Shown here one piece after another: positions 1 to 8,665 of a DNA stretch of 64,000 nucleotides (the stretch's first letter is position 1; each line of letters opens with the position of its first letter). The stretch is from assembly GCF_011761345.1 (NCBI RefSeq), contig NZ_JAASRY010000002.1, positions 1 through 64,000 on the forward strand, written 5' to 3'. The notes under the pieces were generated by a model, which did no database searches, was not told the DNA's origin, and saw only the letters and a list, made by a program, of their open reading frames with translations. Source of the DNA: Thalassobacillus devorans. Lineage in GTDB: Bacteria; Bacillota; Bacilli; Bacillales; Halobacillaceae. The position numbers and the translations under genes are program-made.

Positions 1-30
1 AAGGGAATCGTTTCCCAGCCCCACTTTTCC
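1..30 (+). repeat. Fragment of the composite palindromic repeat (right end)
   Basis: The bases around the TTTCCCAGCCCCA string match the closing arm of the right-hand repeat module seen in full at 4869-4986 and 23653-23773. The rest of this copy would lie before the window. The match is short, so the call is tentative. Confidence 0.45.
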
Positions 31-105
31 GATATCAACAATAAACGAAAAAAGCTGCCCCAATTAGTCTGTTACAGACTTATGGGACAGCCCCTGTTTC
101 ATTTA

Positions 106-202
106 ATACTTTAAGAAAGTTTAACTTTGTTAAATGATTAAAGTATAAGAAAATACTAAGGCTTTCGCCATAAAACTTGGCGACAAGCCAAGTTTTTCTA
201 AG
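106..202 (+). repeat. Second short repeat family, copy A
   Basis: A TTTAAGAAAGTTTAACTTTG segment is followed by a TTTCGCCA...TTGGCGA hairpin and an AAGCCAAG-T5 tail. Parts recur at 18234-18276, 40958-41008 and 58558-58625. In this copy the last hairpin doubles as the terminator of the rsbR-type gene. Confidence 0.5.
172..198 (-). terminator. Bidirectional terminator after the rsbR-type gene
   Basis: The 7-bp stem ACTTGGC/GCCAAGT has a short loop and T-runs on both sides. It touches the stop codon of the minus-strand gene. Confidence 0.6.
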
Positions 203-1052
203 ATATATTTTTCTTGTCGAGCAGTTCAATAGCTTGTTTCAATGAAGAGCAAGTCGTTACACGGTTTTTACTGGACTGGAATATTCCAAGCTTGGTTGCT
301 TGCATGCTAAGGTCCGGCCGCATACCGGTAAGGAGTGGAGTGATTCCAAGCAAAGTCAAGGAATCAAGCAGGCGGTACAAATGACTCATGAACGAATTGT
401 TGACGTCATAAACTCCGGACAAATCGATAATCAGCCATTCGATATTCCAGTTGCTTACTTCTTTTAAGGTCTCATCCATCAAGACGTCGGCCCGCTTTTG
501 ATCAATCTCCCCGATGATCGGCAGGATGGCGACTGTATCCTTTATAGGGACAATTGGTGTAGAAAGTTTTAAGTATTTCTCTTCATAATTCTTAAGGATG
601 CGTTCTTCTTCTTTGGCGAAGCTCAAGCTGAAACCATGAACGATATGATTGAAAATATCATCCGTACGTGTTACTACTTCGATGATATGTTTGAAATCAT
701 AATTCGTTTCATGAGATTGCTCCTCGATAAATGTCCATAACACTTCTTTATATATTCCGATTCTTTCTAAGGCCTGGCTCAAAGAGCCCCCTCGGGTTAC
801 AGAATTCTTTCCGATTTCTTCCCCCCATTGAGTCGCGATTTCGTTTGATTTTTCCACGTGCAGCATGGTTTTGGCGATGGTTTCGAATAGTTGATGTACA
901 ATTCTTTTACTATTCTTGAGCTCTTCTTCTGACAAACGCGCAAGCTCTTCTGGGTATCTATGTTGAGACATAGTGAATATTCTTTCAGTCAACTCATCAA
1001 CATTCTCGGATATTTTCTTTTGGAAGAATACCACATGTTCTTTTTGCACCAT
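198..1052 (-). CDS. RsbR-type stressosome/STAS-domain protein
   Basis: This 284-residue protein has the RsbR layout. An N-terminal, mostly helical sensory domain (about 1-155) is joined by a linker reading LSTPIVPI to a C-terminal STAS domain (about 165-282). RsbR paralogues form the stressosome with RsbS and RsbT and control sigma-B or related stress outputs in the cytoplasm. The linker Thr (about T165) is present. The usual second phospho-acceptor in the STAS helix is not obvious: the segment reads DVNNSF where many paralogues have D-T/S. The gene stands alone with its own terminator, as RsbR paralogues outside the sigB operon often do. Which paralogue it is cannot be told from the sequence. 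Confidence 0.8.
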   Translation of the reverse strand: MVQKEHVVFFQKKISENVDELTERIFTMSQHRYPEELARLSEEELKNSKRIVHQLFETIAKTMLHVEKSNEIATQWGEEIGKNSVTRGGSLSQALERIGIYKEVLWTFIEEQSHETNYDFKHIIEVVTRTDDIFNHIVHGFSLSFAKEEERILKNYEEKYLKLSTPIVPIKDTVAILPIIGEIDQKRADVLMDETLKEVSNWNIEWLIIDLSGVYDVNNSFMSHLYRLLDSLTLLGITPLLTGMRPDLSMQATKLGIFQSSKNRVTTCSSLKQAIELLDKKNIS

Positions 1053-1319
1053 AAAGCAATTCAGTCCCTTTTAGCAATAAATTACTATTATTATATATTG
1101 TCACCGTAATTAAGTAAATTTAAATCATCATGACAATTGTAAATGTGCTGGTTATTTCAATGGGTTTTTATCCGTTTATACCCAATTATTGATTGAGAAT
1201 ACATGTTTGATAGCTAAATAGATAGGTTAAAGGGATAATAACGTTTTTTTACCTTAATAAAGATAAGTCTTGTTTAGCGTTTTCCTAATAAAATTTATCT
1301 GCAAAGGTTGCGTGGCATT

Positions 1320-1997
1320 ATGAAAAAACTTGCGATGATGGCAGTGTTGCTGATCCTTTCTGGGTGCAATCTGCGTGTGCTTGATCCGAAAAGCCAAACA
1401 GCTTCTGATCAGGCCTTTTTAATTTATTTGAGTTTTGGCATTATGATGTTCGTTGTACTAGTAGTGACGATCCTTTTCATTGGTTTTATATGGAAATACA
1501 GAGAGACTGAAAAAAACCGATACGATATACCGAAGCATGAAGAAGGGAATCGGACGCTCGAGATCATTTGGACCGTGCTGCCAATCATCTTGCTGATCGG
1601 CTTGGCTATCCCTACGGTGATGATTACTTATGATGTTTCTGATATAGGTGCCACGTCGGATGATACACTTCATGTCAATGTAGTGGCAGAACAGTACCAA
1701 TGGACGTTTGGGTATGAAAATGGTAAAGAAACACACAAGAATTTAGTCCTTCCAGTCGATCAGGAGGTCGTTTTACATTTAACTTCTAAAGATGTCATTC
1801 ATTCTTTTTGGGTTCCTAAGTTAGGCGGGAAAATAGATGTTTTGCCTGGGGAAGAAAATCAAATGAAGATCACTCCAAACGAAGAGGGAACATACCAGGG
1901 GAAATGCGCGGAATATTGCGGAACCCTTCATACAGACATGCGATTTGAAACGGAAGTGGTTGACCAGGAAGAATTTCAACAGTGGCTTGAAGAATAA
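1320..1997 (+). CDS. Haem-copper oxidase subunit II with CuA site (lipoprotein)
   Basis: This is subunit II of a terminal oxidase, 225 residues from the ATG at 1320. A TTG at 1308 is in frame but almost abuts the AAAGG Shine-Dalgarno, so it was not chosen. It has a lipoprotein signal (LSGC, lipidated Cys16), two membrane segments (about 35-60 and 82-104) and a periplasmic-side cupredoxin domain. All CuA ligands are visible: His161, Cys196, Glu198, Cys200, His204 and Met207. CuA accepts electrons from cytochrome c, and quinol oxidases of the QoxA type have lost these ligands, so a cytochrome c oxidase is favoured. It starts an operon with subunits I and III. Confidence 0.88.
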   Translation: MKKLAMMAVLLILSGCNLRVLDPKSQTASDQAFLIYLSFGIMMFVVLVVTILFIGFIWKYRETEKNRYDIPKHEEGNRTLEIIWTVLPIILLIGLAIPTVMITYDVSDIGATSDDTLHVNVVAEQYQWTFGYENGKETHKNLVLPVDQEVVLHLTSKDVIHSFWVPKLGGKIDVLPGEENQMKITPNEEGTYQGKCAEYCGTLHTDMRFETEVVDQEEFQQWLEE

Positions 1998-2020
1998 TCG
2001 GGGGAGAAAAGGGTGAAAAT

Positions 2021-3946
2021 ATGCAGTTCTACTTATTTGGAGAGTTGATAGTATTACCTACTGACGTAATAGCCGCCTGGGTTTCCGTCATTATTGGAGC
2101 CCCACTTGCCTTATATTGGTTTACTAAGAAACGCTATTGGCCCGTTGTGTGGGATTTTGCCACCAGCACGAACCACCGTAAAATTGGGATGCTGTATATC
2201 ATCTTTGCATTGCTTTTCTTTTTTCGTGCCGGAATAGATGCCTTGTTTATCCGGTTGCAGCTGGTTACAGCCGAGAATGAATTCTGGGTTTTCCAAGGTG
2301 ATAAATATAATGAAGTATTCACCACGCATGGTACGATGATGATATTTTTTGTAGCCATGCCTTTACTGATTGGACTCATGAACGTCGCTGTTCCCCTTCA
2401 AATTGGAGCGAATGACCTGGCATTTCCGTTTTTGAATGCCATCGGTTTCTACTTATTTTTAACTGGCGGGATGATATTCTTCGCGGCTTTCTTTTTCAAT
2501 GCTGCACCTAATGCCGGGTGGACTGCATACGCGCCATTATCAACCTATGAATTTACGAGTGGGCCAAATAATAATTATTATATCTTTGGGTTGCAAGTGT
2601 CGGGGCTGGGTACAATATTTGCAGCTATCAATATGATTGTGACGATTCTCAGGCTGCGGGCTCCGGGGCTTAAATTGACACGGATGCCATTATTCCCATG
2701 GGCGAGTTTGATTACATCGTTCTTAATTCTGGTTGCCTTTCCGGTACTGGCAATTGCGTTACTGTTATTACAGTTCGACCGTTTTTACGGGGCGACTTTT
2801 TTCCTTGGAGAAATGGGACACCCTGTTTATTGGCAGCACCTTTTCTGGATTTTCGGTCATCCTGAAGTATATATCCTGGCACTGCCGGCGTTCGGTATTT
2901 TTTCTGATATCATATCTAGTTTTTCCCGGAAAAATGTGTTTGGATACACATCCATGGTTATCGCCCTTGCACTGATTGGACTGCTAGGCTTCATGGTATG
3001 GGCCCATCATATGTTCACGGTCGGCCTGGGGCCATTTGCCAACACATTCTTTGCGATTACGACGATGATGATTGCCGTTCCTACCGGCATAAAAGTCTTC
3101 AACTGGCTGTTTACGATGAGACGGGGTGTCATACGACTGCAAACTCCGATGCTGTTTGCCTTAGGCTTCATCCCTACGTTCGTCATGGGAGGGGTGACTG
3201 GTGTTATGCTGGCATCTGCCGCAGCGGATATGCAATATCACGATACTTACTTTGTCGTTGCTCACTTCCACTACGTCATTATTGGCTCCACTGTGCTTGG
3301 GGCGTTCGCCGGGCTGTATTACTGGTATCCGAAAATGACCGGTAAAGTACTCGATGATAAGTTAGGAAAATGGCATTTCTGGTTGTTCCTGATCGGTTTC
3401 CACCTGACTTTCTTCCCGCAGCATTTAGCTGGTTTAAACGGCATGCCCCGTCGTGTCTATGACTATACATGGGAAGATGGCGTTTTTGTCTATAACTTCA
3501 TCAGTACGATCGGAGCGTTTTTAATGGGAGCAAGCATGCTGTTTGTGCTTTGGAACATTTACAAAACGCACCGGACGAAAGAGGAAAATGTAGGTCCGGA
3601 CCCATGGGATGGCCGGACGCTGGAATGGTCAGTTCCATCACCTGTACCTGAACACCCATTCGAAAAAATGCCGGTTATCGACCGCCGCGATGCGCTATGG
3701 TGGGCGAAACAGGAAGAAAGATCGCTTCCTATTGAAGATCATCCGCGCACTTCACCGATAGCCGTCCGTACAGTACAGCCACTTGTCCTGTCAGCAGCAT
3801 TAACGATTCTGAGTTTCGGTTTTATCTATGGATGGGTATGGATGCAAATCTTAGGCGGCGCTGCTTCATTAGGATTCTTCCTATTACGTGCATTTAATGA
3901 TGAACGGACAGAGGCTTATAGGAAGGAGGAACAGGACGATGAATAG
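2021..3946 (+). CDS. Haem-copper oxidase subunit I
   Basis: This 641-residue catalytic subunit reduces O2 to water and pumps protons across the membrane. The metal ligands are all present: low-spin haem His103 and His417, high-spin haem His415, and CuB His280, His329 and His330, with the cross-linked Tyr284. The K-channel Lys358 and the N/D-rich D-channel segment (about 121-139) mark it as an A-type oxidase. The C-terminal part resembles CtaD (GRTLEWSVPSPVPE). An extra N-terminal membrane segment (about 15-33) is more like QoxB. The start is 23 bases after subunit II, with GGGGAG upstream. Its last 8 bases overlap subunit III. Confidence 0.92.
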   Translation: MQFYLFGELIVLPTDVIAAWVSVIIGAPLALYWFTKKRYWPVVWDFATSTNHRKIGMLYIIFALLFFFRAGIDALFIRLQLVTAENEFWVFQGDKYNEVFTTHGTMMIFFVAMPLLIGLMNVAVPLQIGANDLAFPFLNAIGFYLFLTGGMIFFAAFFFNAAPNAGWTAYAPLSTYEFTSGPNNNYYIFGLQVSGLGTIFAAINMIVTILRLRAPGLKLTRMPLFPWASLITSFLILVAFPVLAIALLLLQFDRFYGATFFLGEMGHPVYWQHLFWIFGHPEVYILALPAFGIFSDIISSFSRKNVFGYTSMVIALALIGLLGFMVWAHHMFTVGLGPFANTFFAITTMMIAVPTGIKVFNWLFTMRRGVIRLQTPMLFALGFIPTFVMGGVTGVMLASAAADMQYHDTYFVVAHFHYVIIGSTVLGAFAGLYYWYPKMTGKVLDDKLGKWHFWLFLIGFHLTFFPQHLAGLNGMPRRVYDYTWEDGVFVYNFISTIGAFLMGASMLFVLWNIYKTHRTKEENVGPDPWDGRTLEWSVPSPVPEHPFEKMPVIDRRDALWWAKQEERSLPIEDHPRTSPIAVRTVQPLVLSAALTILSFGFIYGWVWMQILGGAASLGFFLLRAFNDERTEAYRKEEQDDE

Positions 3947-4514
3947 TAAAACGATGTCTAAGGACTTGTTTGGTGATAAACGGATGGGGTTCTTTATCTA
4001 CCTTTTTGTAGAAGCCGTCATGTTTGCGACGTTGTTTGCAACATACTTGATTTATACCCCAGCTCCGCAAGGACCACATCCAAGTGAAGTCTTCGAAGTG
4101 AAAACGGTAGTCCTGGCTTCTATCTTCCTTTTGTCGAGCAGTGGTACATTAATGATTGCGGAAAAAGGGATGGATCGGCGGAATATAAAGATGATTCTTA
4201 CCGGTTTATTGATCACATTCACTTTCGGTGCTATCTTTATGTATTTTGAAGTGCATGAATTCCACACGTTTGTTACAGAAGGGCACACCATTTCGACCAA
4301 TAACTTTTTATCTTCTTTCTATGTGCTGGTCGGTCTCCATGCCTCCCATGTTCTGTTCGGACTTTTCTGGATGATCGTCCTGTTAATCCAACGGAAGCTT
4401 TTGCCTTATAATCTCTTCAAAGAAAAGCATAAGATCTTCAATTACTACTGGCATTTTGTCGATATCATCTGGGTAGGCATTCTCATCATCGTCTATATTC
4501 CTTATTTAATATAA
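3939..4514 (+). CDS. Haem-copper oxidase subunit III
   Basis: This 191-residue membrane protein has five hydrophobic helices and the COX3 pattern, with ...VLVGLHASHVLFGLFWM... and the C-terminal ...NYYWHFVDIIWVGIL.... Subunit III stabilises the catalytic core and supports proton uptake. The ATG at 3939 is chosen because AAGGAGGA lies nine bases upstream and the gene then overlaps the subunit I stop by 8 bases. The longer reading frame from 3888 has no ribosome binding site. No subunit IV gene follows. The operon ends here and a repeat begins within a few bases of the stop. Confidence 0.88.
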   Translation: MNSKTMSKDLFGDKRMGFFIYLFVEAVMFATLFATYLIYTPAPQGPHPSEVFEVKTVVLASIFLLSSSGTLMIAEKGMDRRNIKMILTGLLITFTFGAIFMYFEVHEFHTFVTEGHTISTNNFLSSFYVLVGLHASHVLFGLFWMIVLLIQRKLLPYNLFKEKHKIFNYYWHFVDIIWVGILIIVYIPYLI

Positions 4515-5045
4515 AGCTCCCTTTAATTGAAGGCCCAGTTTCGAGATATGTTGTTTCCGTTACGGTAGTAACGGTTTGGAGGGCCGGGAAACCACTCGCT
4601 TTCCATGGGCGTACGGTGAGCTTCCTCGGGCTAAAGAGCCCTGCGGGATCTCACCATGTACTATTCTCCCATTGGAGTCTCGCAATTTCCCGGCCCTCCT
4701 GGAGTTTATGAGAGAAACGGAAAAATCGGTATATCTTTAATCAAAGAGTGAGCGACGAGTTACGCATGAAATGTGAGCTGAAAAACCGCGTCTTTCTTCA
4801 ATTATCCATTAAAAGTAGAAGACATCTTCAAATATGGCAGGGGTTCGTTTCTCTCATCTTTCAAATGGGGTGGTTGGAAACTGCGAGACTCCCGTGGGAG
4901 AAGGATCTAGGCGAGATCCCACAGGGCGATAGCCCGAGGAAGCTCGCCAGTTCCCCCACAGGAAAGCGAGTAGTTTCCCAGCCACCCCTGACTCTTTTAT
5001 GGTAAAGAACCCTTGATATCTCGAAATCAAGTCTTCGACTTTTCG
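4513..5045 (+). repeat. Composite palindromic repeat, copy 1 (two modules)
   Basis: This about 530-bp element fills the gap between the oxidase operon and the ywaF-like gene. It starts with a CCGTTAC-GGTA-GTAACGG hairpin (4557-4574). The left module (4578-4699) has perfect 14-bp terminal inverted repeats GGAGGGCCGGGAAA/TTTCCCGGCCCTCC and an inner GGTGAG...CTCACC stem. After a spacer of about 170 bp comes the right module (4869-4986), with ends GGTGGTTGGAAACT/AGTTTCCCAGCCACC and inner hairpins (GGGC-GATA-GCCC). A conserved tail ends in TCAAGTCTTCGACTTT. The 85-codon reading frame inside is not a gene. Confidence 0.85.
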
Positions 5046-5084
5046 GGCTTATTGTTGAATAAGACTATTATGAAAATTAATTAA

Positions 5085-5109
5085 AAAGACCCGAATCTAT
5101 GGGTCTTTA
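5085..5109 (-). terminator. Terminator of the ywaF-like gene
   Basis: The stem AAGACCC/GGGTCTT is followed on the minus strand by TTTTTAATTAATTTT. It overlaps the stop codon. Confidence 0.8.
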
Positions 5110-5841
5110 TTTATCGTAAGAAGCTGAATCGAGCTTAATGAAAAGTCGGTAGATGAAGTAAAGGAGCCAAAAGGATCCAAAAGTCAGGAGACCGAGATTA
5201 ATATAATACCAGAATCCACTCCCTAGCCACTCGAGAGGGGTCTCGACAGCCGGTGTCCGGGATAAATATAAGTAATTTGAACCGAGTGCCTGATTGACGA
5301 AGCCTATCGTTATAGCGTATAAAACAAGCAGCCCAAACACCTTCCATGTTGTTTTCCAAGTGATGGTGACCGGGTGGACAAGGATGAGTAGAATTCCTGC
5401 CCAGGATATCGCCATGTGATGAAAGAAAAACTTCCAAAATCGGTAATGAAGGTAGTCATGAGGGAGATCAGGTGTTACAAGGGCCATGAGAGTTGGAATA
5501 ACAGCAATGAAATAGGTGGCTTTTATCAGGTTATGATGCTGGGTAACTAGTGCAGCTGCAGCCACCAGAGAAGCAACCCCGCATAAGTGAAGCGGAAGGT
5601 ATTCCTTCATACTCCATAAGTCGTGGACAGCAGCCCATGTCTGATAAGAGAATTCAGAAACAATTAAAAGGACGAATAGCAGCCACCGAACAATCTGGTA
5701 GCTCGTCTGCTGTTTTCGTAGCTGTTTATGAGCGAATACTAGCAGCGCTAAACCAGCTGAATAAAGCATCAGCATGGCAATATGACTAACGCCGAACATA
5801 GAAAAGGGCTGATCCATGTAACTGCTGAACCATTGATTCAT
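5107..5841 (-). CDS. YwaF/TIGR02206-family integral membrane protein
   Basis: This 244-residue, very hydrophobic protein has about seven predicted helices. The sequence carries typical family features such as ...LPLHLCGVASL... and the paired His/Asp near ...DLPHDYLHYRFWKFFFHH.... The biochemical role of the family is not known. AGGATGA lies 6-8 bases before the ATG. It is transcribed alone, divergent from the small zinc-finger gene at 5913. Confidence 0.75.
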   Translation of the reverse strand: MNQWFSSYMDQPFSMFGVSHIAMLMLYSAGLALLVFAHKQLRKQQTSYQIVRWLLFVLLIVSEFSYQTWAAVHDLWSMKEYLPLHLCGVASLVAAAALVTQHHNLIKATYFIAVIPTLMALVTPDLPHDYLHYRFWKFFFHHMAISWAGILLILVHPVTITWKTTWKVFGLLVLYAITIGFVNQALGSNYLYLSRTPAVETPLEWLGSGFWYYINLGLLTFGSFWLLYFIYRLFIKLDSASYDK

Positions 5842-5912
5842 AGCTAATCATCCTATTATCATAAATGCTGTTATGCTATTATTCTAACATAGGCTAAAAG
5901 GAGGGGCGACAA

Positions 5913-6128
5913 GTGATCAAGATGATCAACTGCTTCCGCTGTGAATTTTTCTTTACTACCTGGAACACTGATTTTCCTAGAGGATGCAAGGCTTATGGAT
6001 TTAAAACAAGAGAAATGCCAGCTGAATTTGTTAAGAAAACGACTGGAACGATGTGTTTACAATTCAGGGAGAAACAGATTTCCGATCAGCCGGCATCCCA
6101 GAGCTCTTCTTTGGATTTTAGGATATAA
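5913..6128 (+). CDS. Small four-cysteine protein, probable metal binder
   Basis: This 71-residue protein begins at a GTG with a strong AAAAGGAGGGG seven bases upstream. Four Cys residues (7, 10, 25 and 48) in CxxC...GC...C spacing suggest one zinc site. The core pattern FRC-x(5)-W-x(3)-FPRGCKAYGF recurs in short Bacillota proteins, which databases sometimes label 'uracil-DNA glycosylase'. Nothing here supports that enzyme activity. Function is unknown. No terminator is obvious before the transporter gene at 6244, so co-transcription is possible. Confidence 0.7.
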   Translation: MIKMINCFRCEFFFTTWNTDFPRGCKAYGFKTREMPAEFVKKTTGTMCLQFREKQISDQPASQSSSLDFRI

Positions 6129-6243
6129 TCCCCCTGTAAATAATATGAAATTTCAGAATATAGGTCGTCGGAATGATATTTTTATGATATGCTGAGGCAT
6201 ATTTAACAAAGATTAGAAAATTGAGTGAGGGAGTTGAATACTA

Positions 6244-7587
6244 TTGGCTAGGGAAAAATGGGCCTCCAAGCTCGGGTTTATGCTCGCGGCAATGGGGTCA
6301 GCTGTCGGACTTGGCAATATATGGCGATTTTCCTATGTTGCCGGTGAAAATGGCGGGGGTGCCTTCTTGCTTGTGTACTTATTTTTTGTATTCGTAATTG
6401 GTATCCCGTTACTATTGACAGAGGTAAGTATTGGGAGAAAAGCGCAAAGTGACGTAGTTGGCTCATTTGCAAAATTATCACCTGGGACACCTTGGTTCTT
6501 TTCAGGATTCTTTGGGGTGGCCGCGTCCTTCTTGATTTTAAGTTTTTATAGTGTGGTAGCAGGCTGGTCTGTCTATTATTTATGGAAGTATGTAACCGGC
6601 GATTTCTTTACTACTCCTGAGGGCGGATATGAAGCAGCGTTTGGCGGCTTTATTTCTCACACATGGCAGCCGTTGTTTTGGCATGCATTATTCATGGTGA
6701 TGACCATCGGGATTGTCCTGGTTGGGATAAAAAAAGGAATTGAAGCAGCGAATAAAATCTTCATGCCAACCTTGGCCATTCTGTTGATTGGATTAGCAGC
6801 TTACAGCCTGACCCTGGAGGGTGCAATGGAAGGTGTGCGCTTTCTGTTCCAGCCGAACTGGTCTGCATTAATGAATCCGGCGGTCTATTTAGCCGCTTTG
6901 GGACAGGCTTTCTTCTCATTAAGTCTTGGTATGGGAGCTATGCTTACGTATGGAAGTTATTTGTCAAAGGAGAATAAACTGCCTAGTGCCACAATTGGTA
7001 TCGGTGTCATGGACAGCTTCTTTGCCGTCATTTCAGGTATTGTCATATTTCCGGCAGTTTTCGCGTTTGGTATCAACCCAAGTTCAGGCCCACCACTCGT
7101 ATTTATAACACTGCCTGGTATCTTTGATCAGATGCCGTTCGGTGGAATTGTCGGACTGGTTTTCTTCTTTGCATTAGCGTTGGCATCTTTGTCATCAGCT
7201 ATTTCTATTCTGGAAGTACCCGTGGCTTATTTCATACGCATTTTTCATTGGAGCCGTAAAAAGGCGAGTGTCCTGACTGGAGCTATCATGTTCCTTCTTG
7301 GACTGGTTGTCTCGCTTGGATACGGTGTATGGGCCGGAGTATCTCCAATCGGTGACCGGGATATCCAGGAATCGATGGACTTTATCGCTTCCAATATCCT
7401 GCTACCACTTGGCGGGTTAGCGATGGCTTTGTTTGTTGGCTGGTATTTCAAGAAAGCCACAGCTTTAGAAGCAACGGATTTGACCGGGAATGCATTCGGT
7501 CCCATCTGGTATGGAATCGTGAAATATATCGCTCCTGTTTTGATCATTTTGATCTTCTTGAATGCTATCGGTCTTCTGGGAATGTAA
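6244..7587 (+). CDS. Sodium-dependent transporter of the SNF/NSS family
   Basis: This 447-residue protein has about 11-12 membrane helices of the LeuT-like neurotransmitter:sodium symporter family. The hallmark segment GSAVGLGNIWRF (about 18-29) unwinds in TM1 to form the Na+ and substrate sites. NSS proteins import amino acids or related amines with Na+; the substrate cannot be told from sequence. The TTG start at 6244 has GAGGGAG upstream, and the protein reads directly into the MAREKW...GSAVGLGN start typical of the family. The acetyltransferase start codon lies 5 bases after the stop, suggesting a shared transcript. Confidence 0.85.
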   Translation: MAREKWASKLGFMLAAMGSAVGLGNIWRFSYVAGENGGGAFLLVYLFFVFVIGIPLLLTEVSIGRKAQSDVVGSFAKLSPGTPWFFSGFFGVAASFLILSFYSVVAGWSVYYLWKYVTGDFFTTPEGGYEAAFGGFISHTWQPLFWHALFMVMTIGIVLVGIKKGIEAANKIFMPTLAILLIGLAAYSLTLEGAMEGVRFLFQPNWSALMNPAVYLAALGQAFFSLSLGMGAMLTYGSYLSKENKLPSATIGIGVMDSFFAVISGIVIFPAVFAFGINPSSGPPLVFITLPGIFDQMPFGGIVGLVFFFALALASLSSAISILEVPVAYFIRIFHWSRKKASVLTGAIMFLLGLVVSLGYGVWAGVSPIGDRDIQESMDFIASNILLPLGGLAMALFVGWYFKKATALEATDLTGNAFGPIWYGIVKYIAPVLIILIFLNAIGLLGM

Positions 7588-7591
7588 GCGG

Positions 7592-8065
7592 ATGGCTATC
7601 ATTTTTGAATTGGACCATACCAAGGAAGAGGTTGCTATAGAGATCGAAGCGTTGCAGCAGCTTTCTTATCACCAGGAGGCGAGGTATGTCCATAACCGCA
7701 AACTGCCTCCGTTGATAGAAACGTATAAAGATATCATCAGGGCAGAAGAAACATTTTTAGGTATTTATAAAGAAAGGAAATTGGTGGGTCTTGTCGCCTA
7801 TACATTTGAGGCTGGAGACTTTTGGATTACAAGGCTCGCCGTACATCCTCGGTGGATGCGGCAGGGCCTGGGAAAAGAACTTCTATCCCGTGTACTGTTC
7901 TTGAATCCCACTAATAAATGCTGGGTTACAACTGGTGCTAAGAACGAACCGGCGATGCGATTCTACCAGAAGAACGGTTTTCAACAAATACAAGAAATAA
8001 AGACAGAGGAAGGAATTACACTGGCCCTTCTCTGCTATGAACAATACAATAAGGATTTGAGTTGA
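7592..8065 (+). CDS. GNAT-family N-acetyltransferase
   Basis: This 157-residue protein has the GNAT core. Motif A (LAVHPRWMRQGLGKELL, about 81-97) binds the pyrophosphate of acetyl-CoA, and NEPAMRFYQKNGF follows at about 113-125. The ATG at 7592 was chosen over an in-frame ATG at 7562, which lies inside the transporter and has no ribosome binding site. The Shine-Dalgarno for 7592 is also weak, so the exact start is uncertain. The substrate is unknown. It is probably translated from the transporter transcript and ends at a terminator. Confidence 0.8.
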   Translation: MAIIFELDHTKEEVAIEIEALQQLSYHQEARYVHNRKLPPLIETYKDIIRAEETFLGIYKERKLVGLVAYTFEAGDFWITRLAVHPRWMRQGLGKELLSRVLFLNPTNKCWVTTGAKNEPAMRFYQKNGFQQIQEIKTEEGITLALLCYEQYNKDLS

Positions 8066-8096
8066 AGGGGTGGAGACATATTTCCACCCTTTCATT
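8065..8096 (+). terminator. Terminator after the acetyltransferase gene
   Basis: GGGGTGGA and TCCACCC pair, followed by a short T-rich run. Confidence 0.5.
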
Positions 8097-8320
8097 TGTC
8101 TTTCCTAAAGAAACCTCTCATCTCTTCCTGGCAAGTAAGGATACCCTTTAGATTGATTCGGTTTTATCTTCTTTCTAGTACGAAAATGCAGGAACATGTT
8201 AAACTACATAATGGGAGATTGTCATTAGAAATATGTGGCTAGTCGCCTATGGCGAAGACCTGGTATTTCTTTTATTTAACCCAGTAAAAATATTGGAGTA
8301 TAACAAAAGGAGTCATAGCG

Positions 8321-8653
8321 ATGGCTATTTCAAACGAAACTGTATTAAAGAAAATGATGAACGAGATACAGGAAGCGATGGTGAACCACGGAGAAACAGC
8401 ATCGGTTCGTGAACACGTGCGTGCTGTCCGCTTATTGTGTGATCTAATGCTGGATGACCGGCACCAGCCTGCTCCACAGGCCGAGGACAGATCATTGAAA
8501 TATCCCGATCCGACGGATGTATCGGAACCGACCGCGGATGAAGTACGGGCGATGATGGGCGATGTGGCTGGGTCCAGCTATCAAAAAAAAGAAAAGAAAA
8601 AGCAGAAAGACGAGCATGATGAAGCAAATGGTGATTCTATATTCGATTTTTAA
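8321..8653 (+). CDS. ywdI: YwdI-family (DUF5327-like) protein
   Basis: This 110-residue, hydrophilic protein has a helical N-terminal half (KKMMNEIQEAM...VRAVRLLCDLML) and a lysine-rich, low-complexity C-terminus ending DSIFDF. The pattern and its place just before ywdK match B. subtilis ywdI, whose role is unknown. AAAGGAG lies upstream of the ATG. The ywdK start is 12 bases after the stop, so the two form an operon. Confidence 0.75.
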   Translation: MAISNETVLKKMMNEIQEAMVNHGETASVREHVRAVRLLCDLMLDDRHQPAPQAEDRSLKYPDPTDVSEPTADEVRAMMGDVAGSSYQKKEKKKQKDEHDEANGDSIFDF

Positions 8654-8665
8654 GGGGAGAGTAAC

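Noticed and set aside
4748-5005. An 85-codon open frame, and similar ones at 23336-23804, 51010-51596, 12512-12694 and 60738-61214
   Set aside because: They lie wholly in the palindromic repeats, lack ribosome binding sites, and differ between copies in frame and length. They follow the repeat sequence, not protein conservation.
5913-6128. Calling the four-Cys small protein a uracil-DNA glycosylase, a label I associate with this family
   Set aside because: No glycosylase motif is present and 71 residues is far too short. Only a zinc-type Cys pattern is visible.
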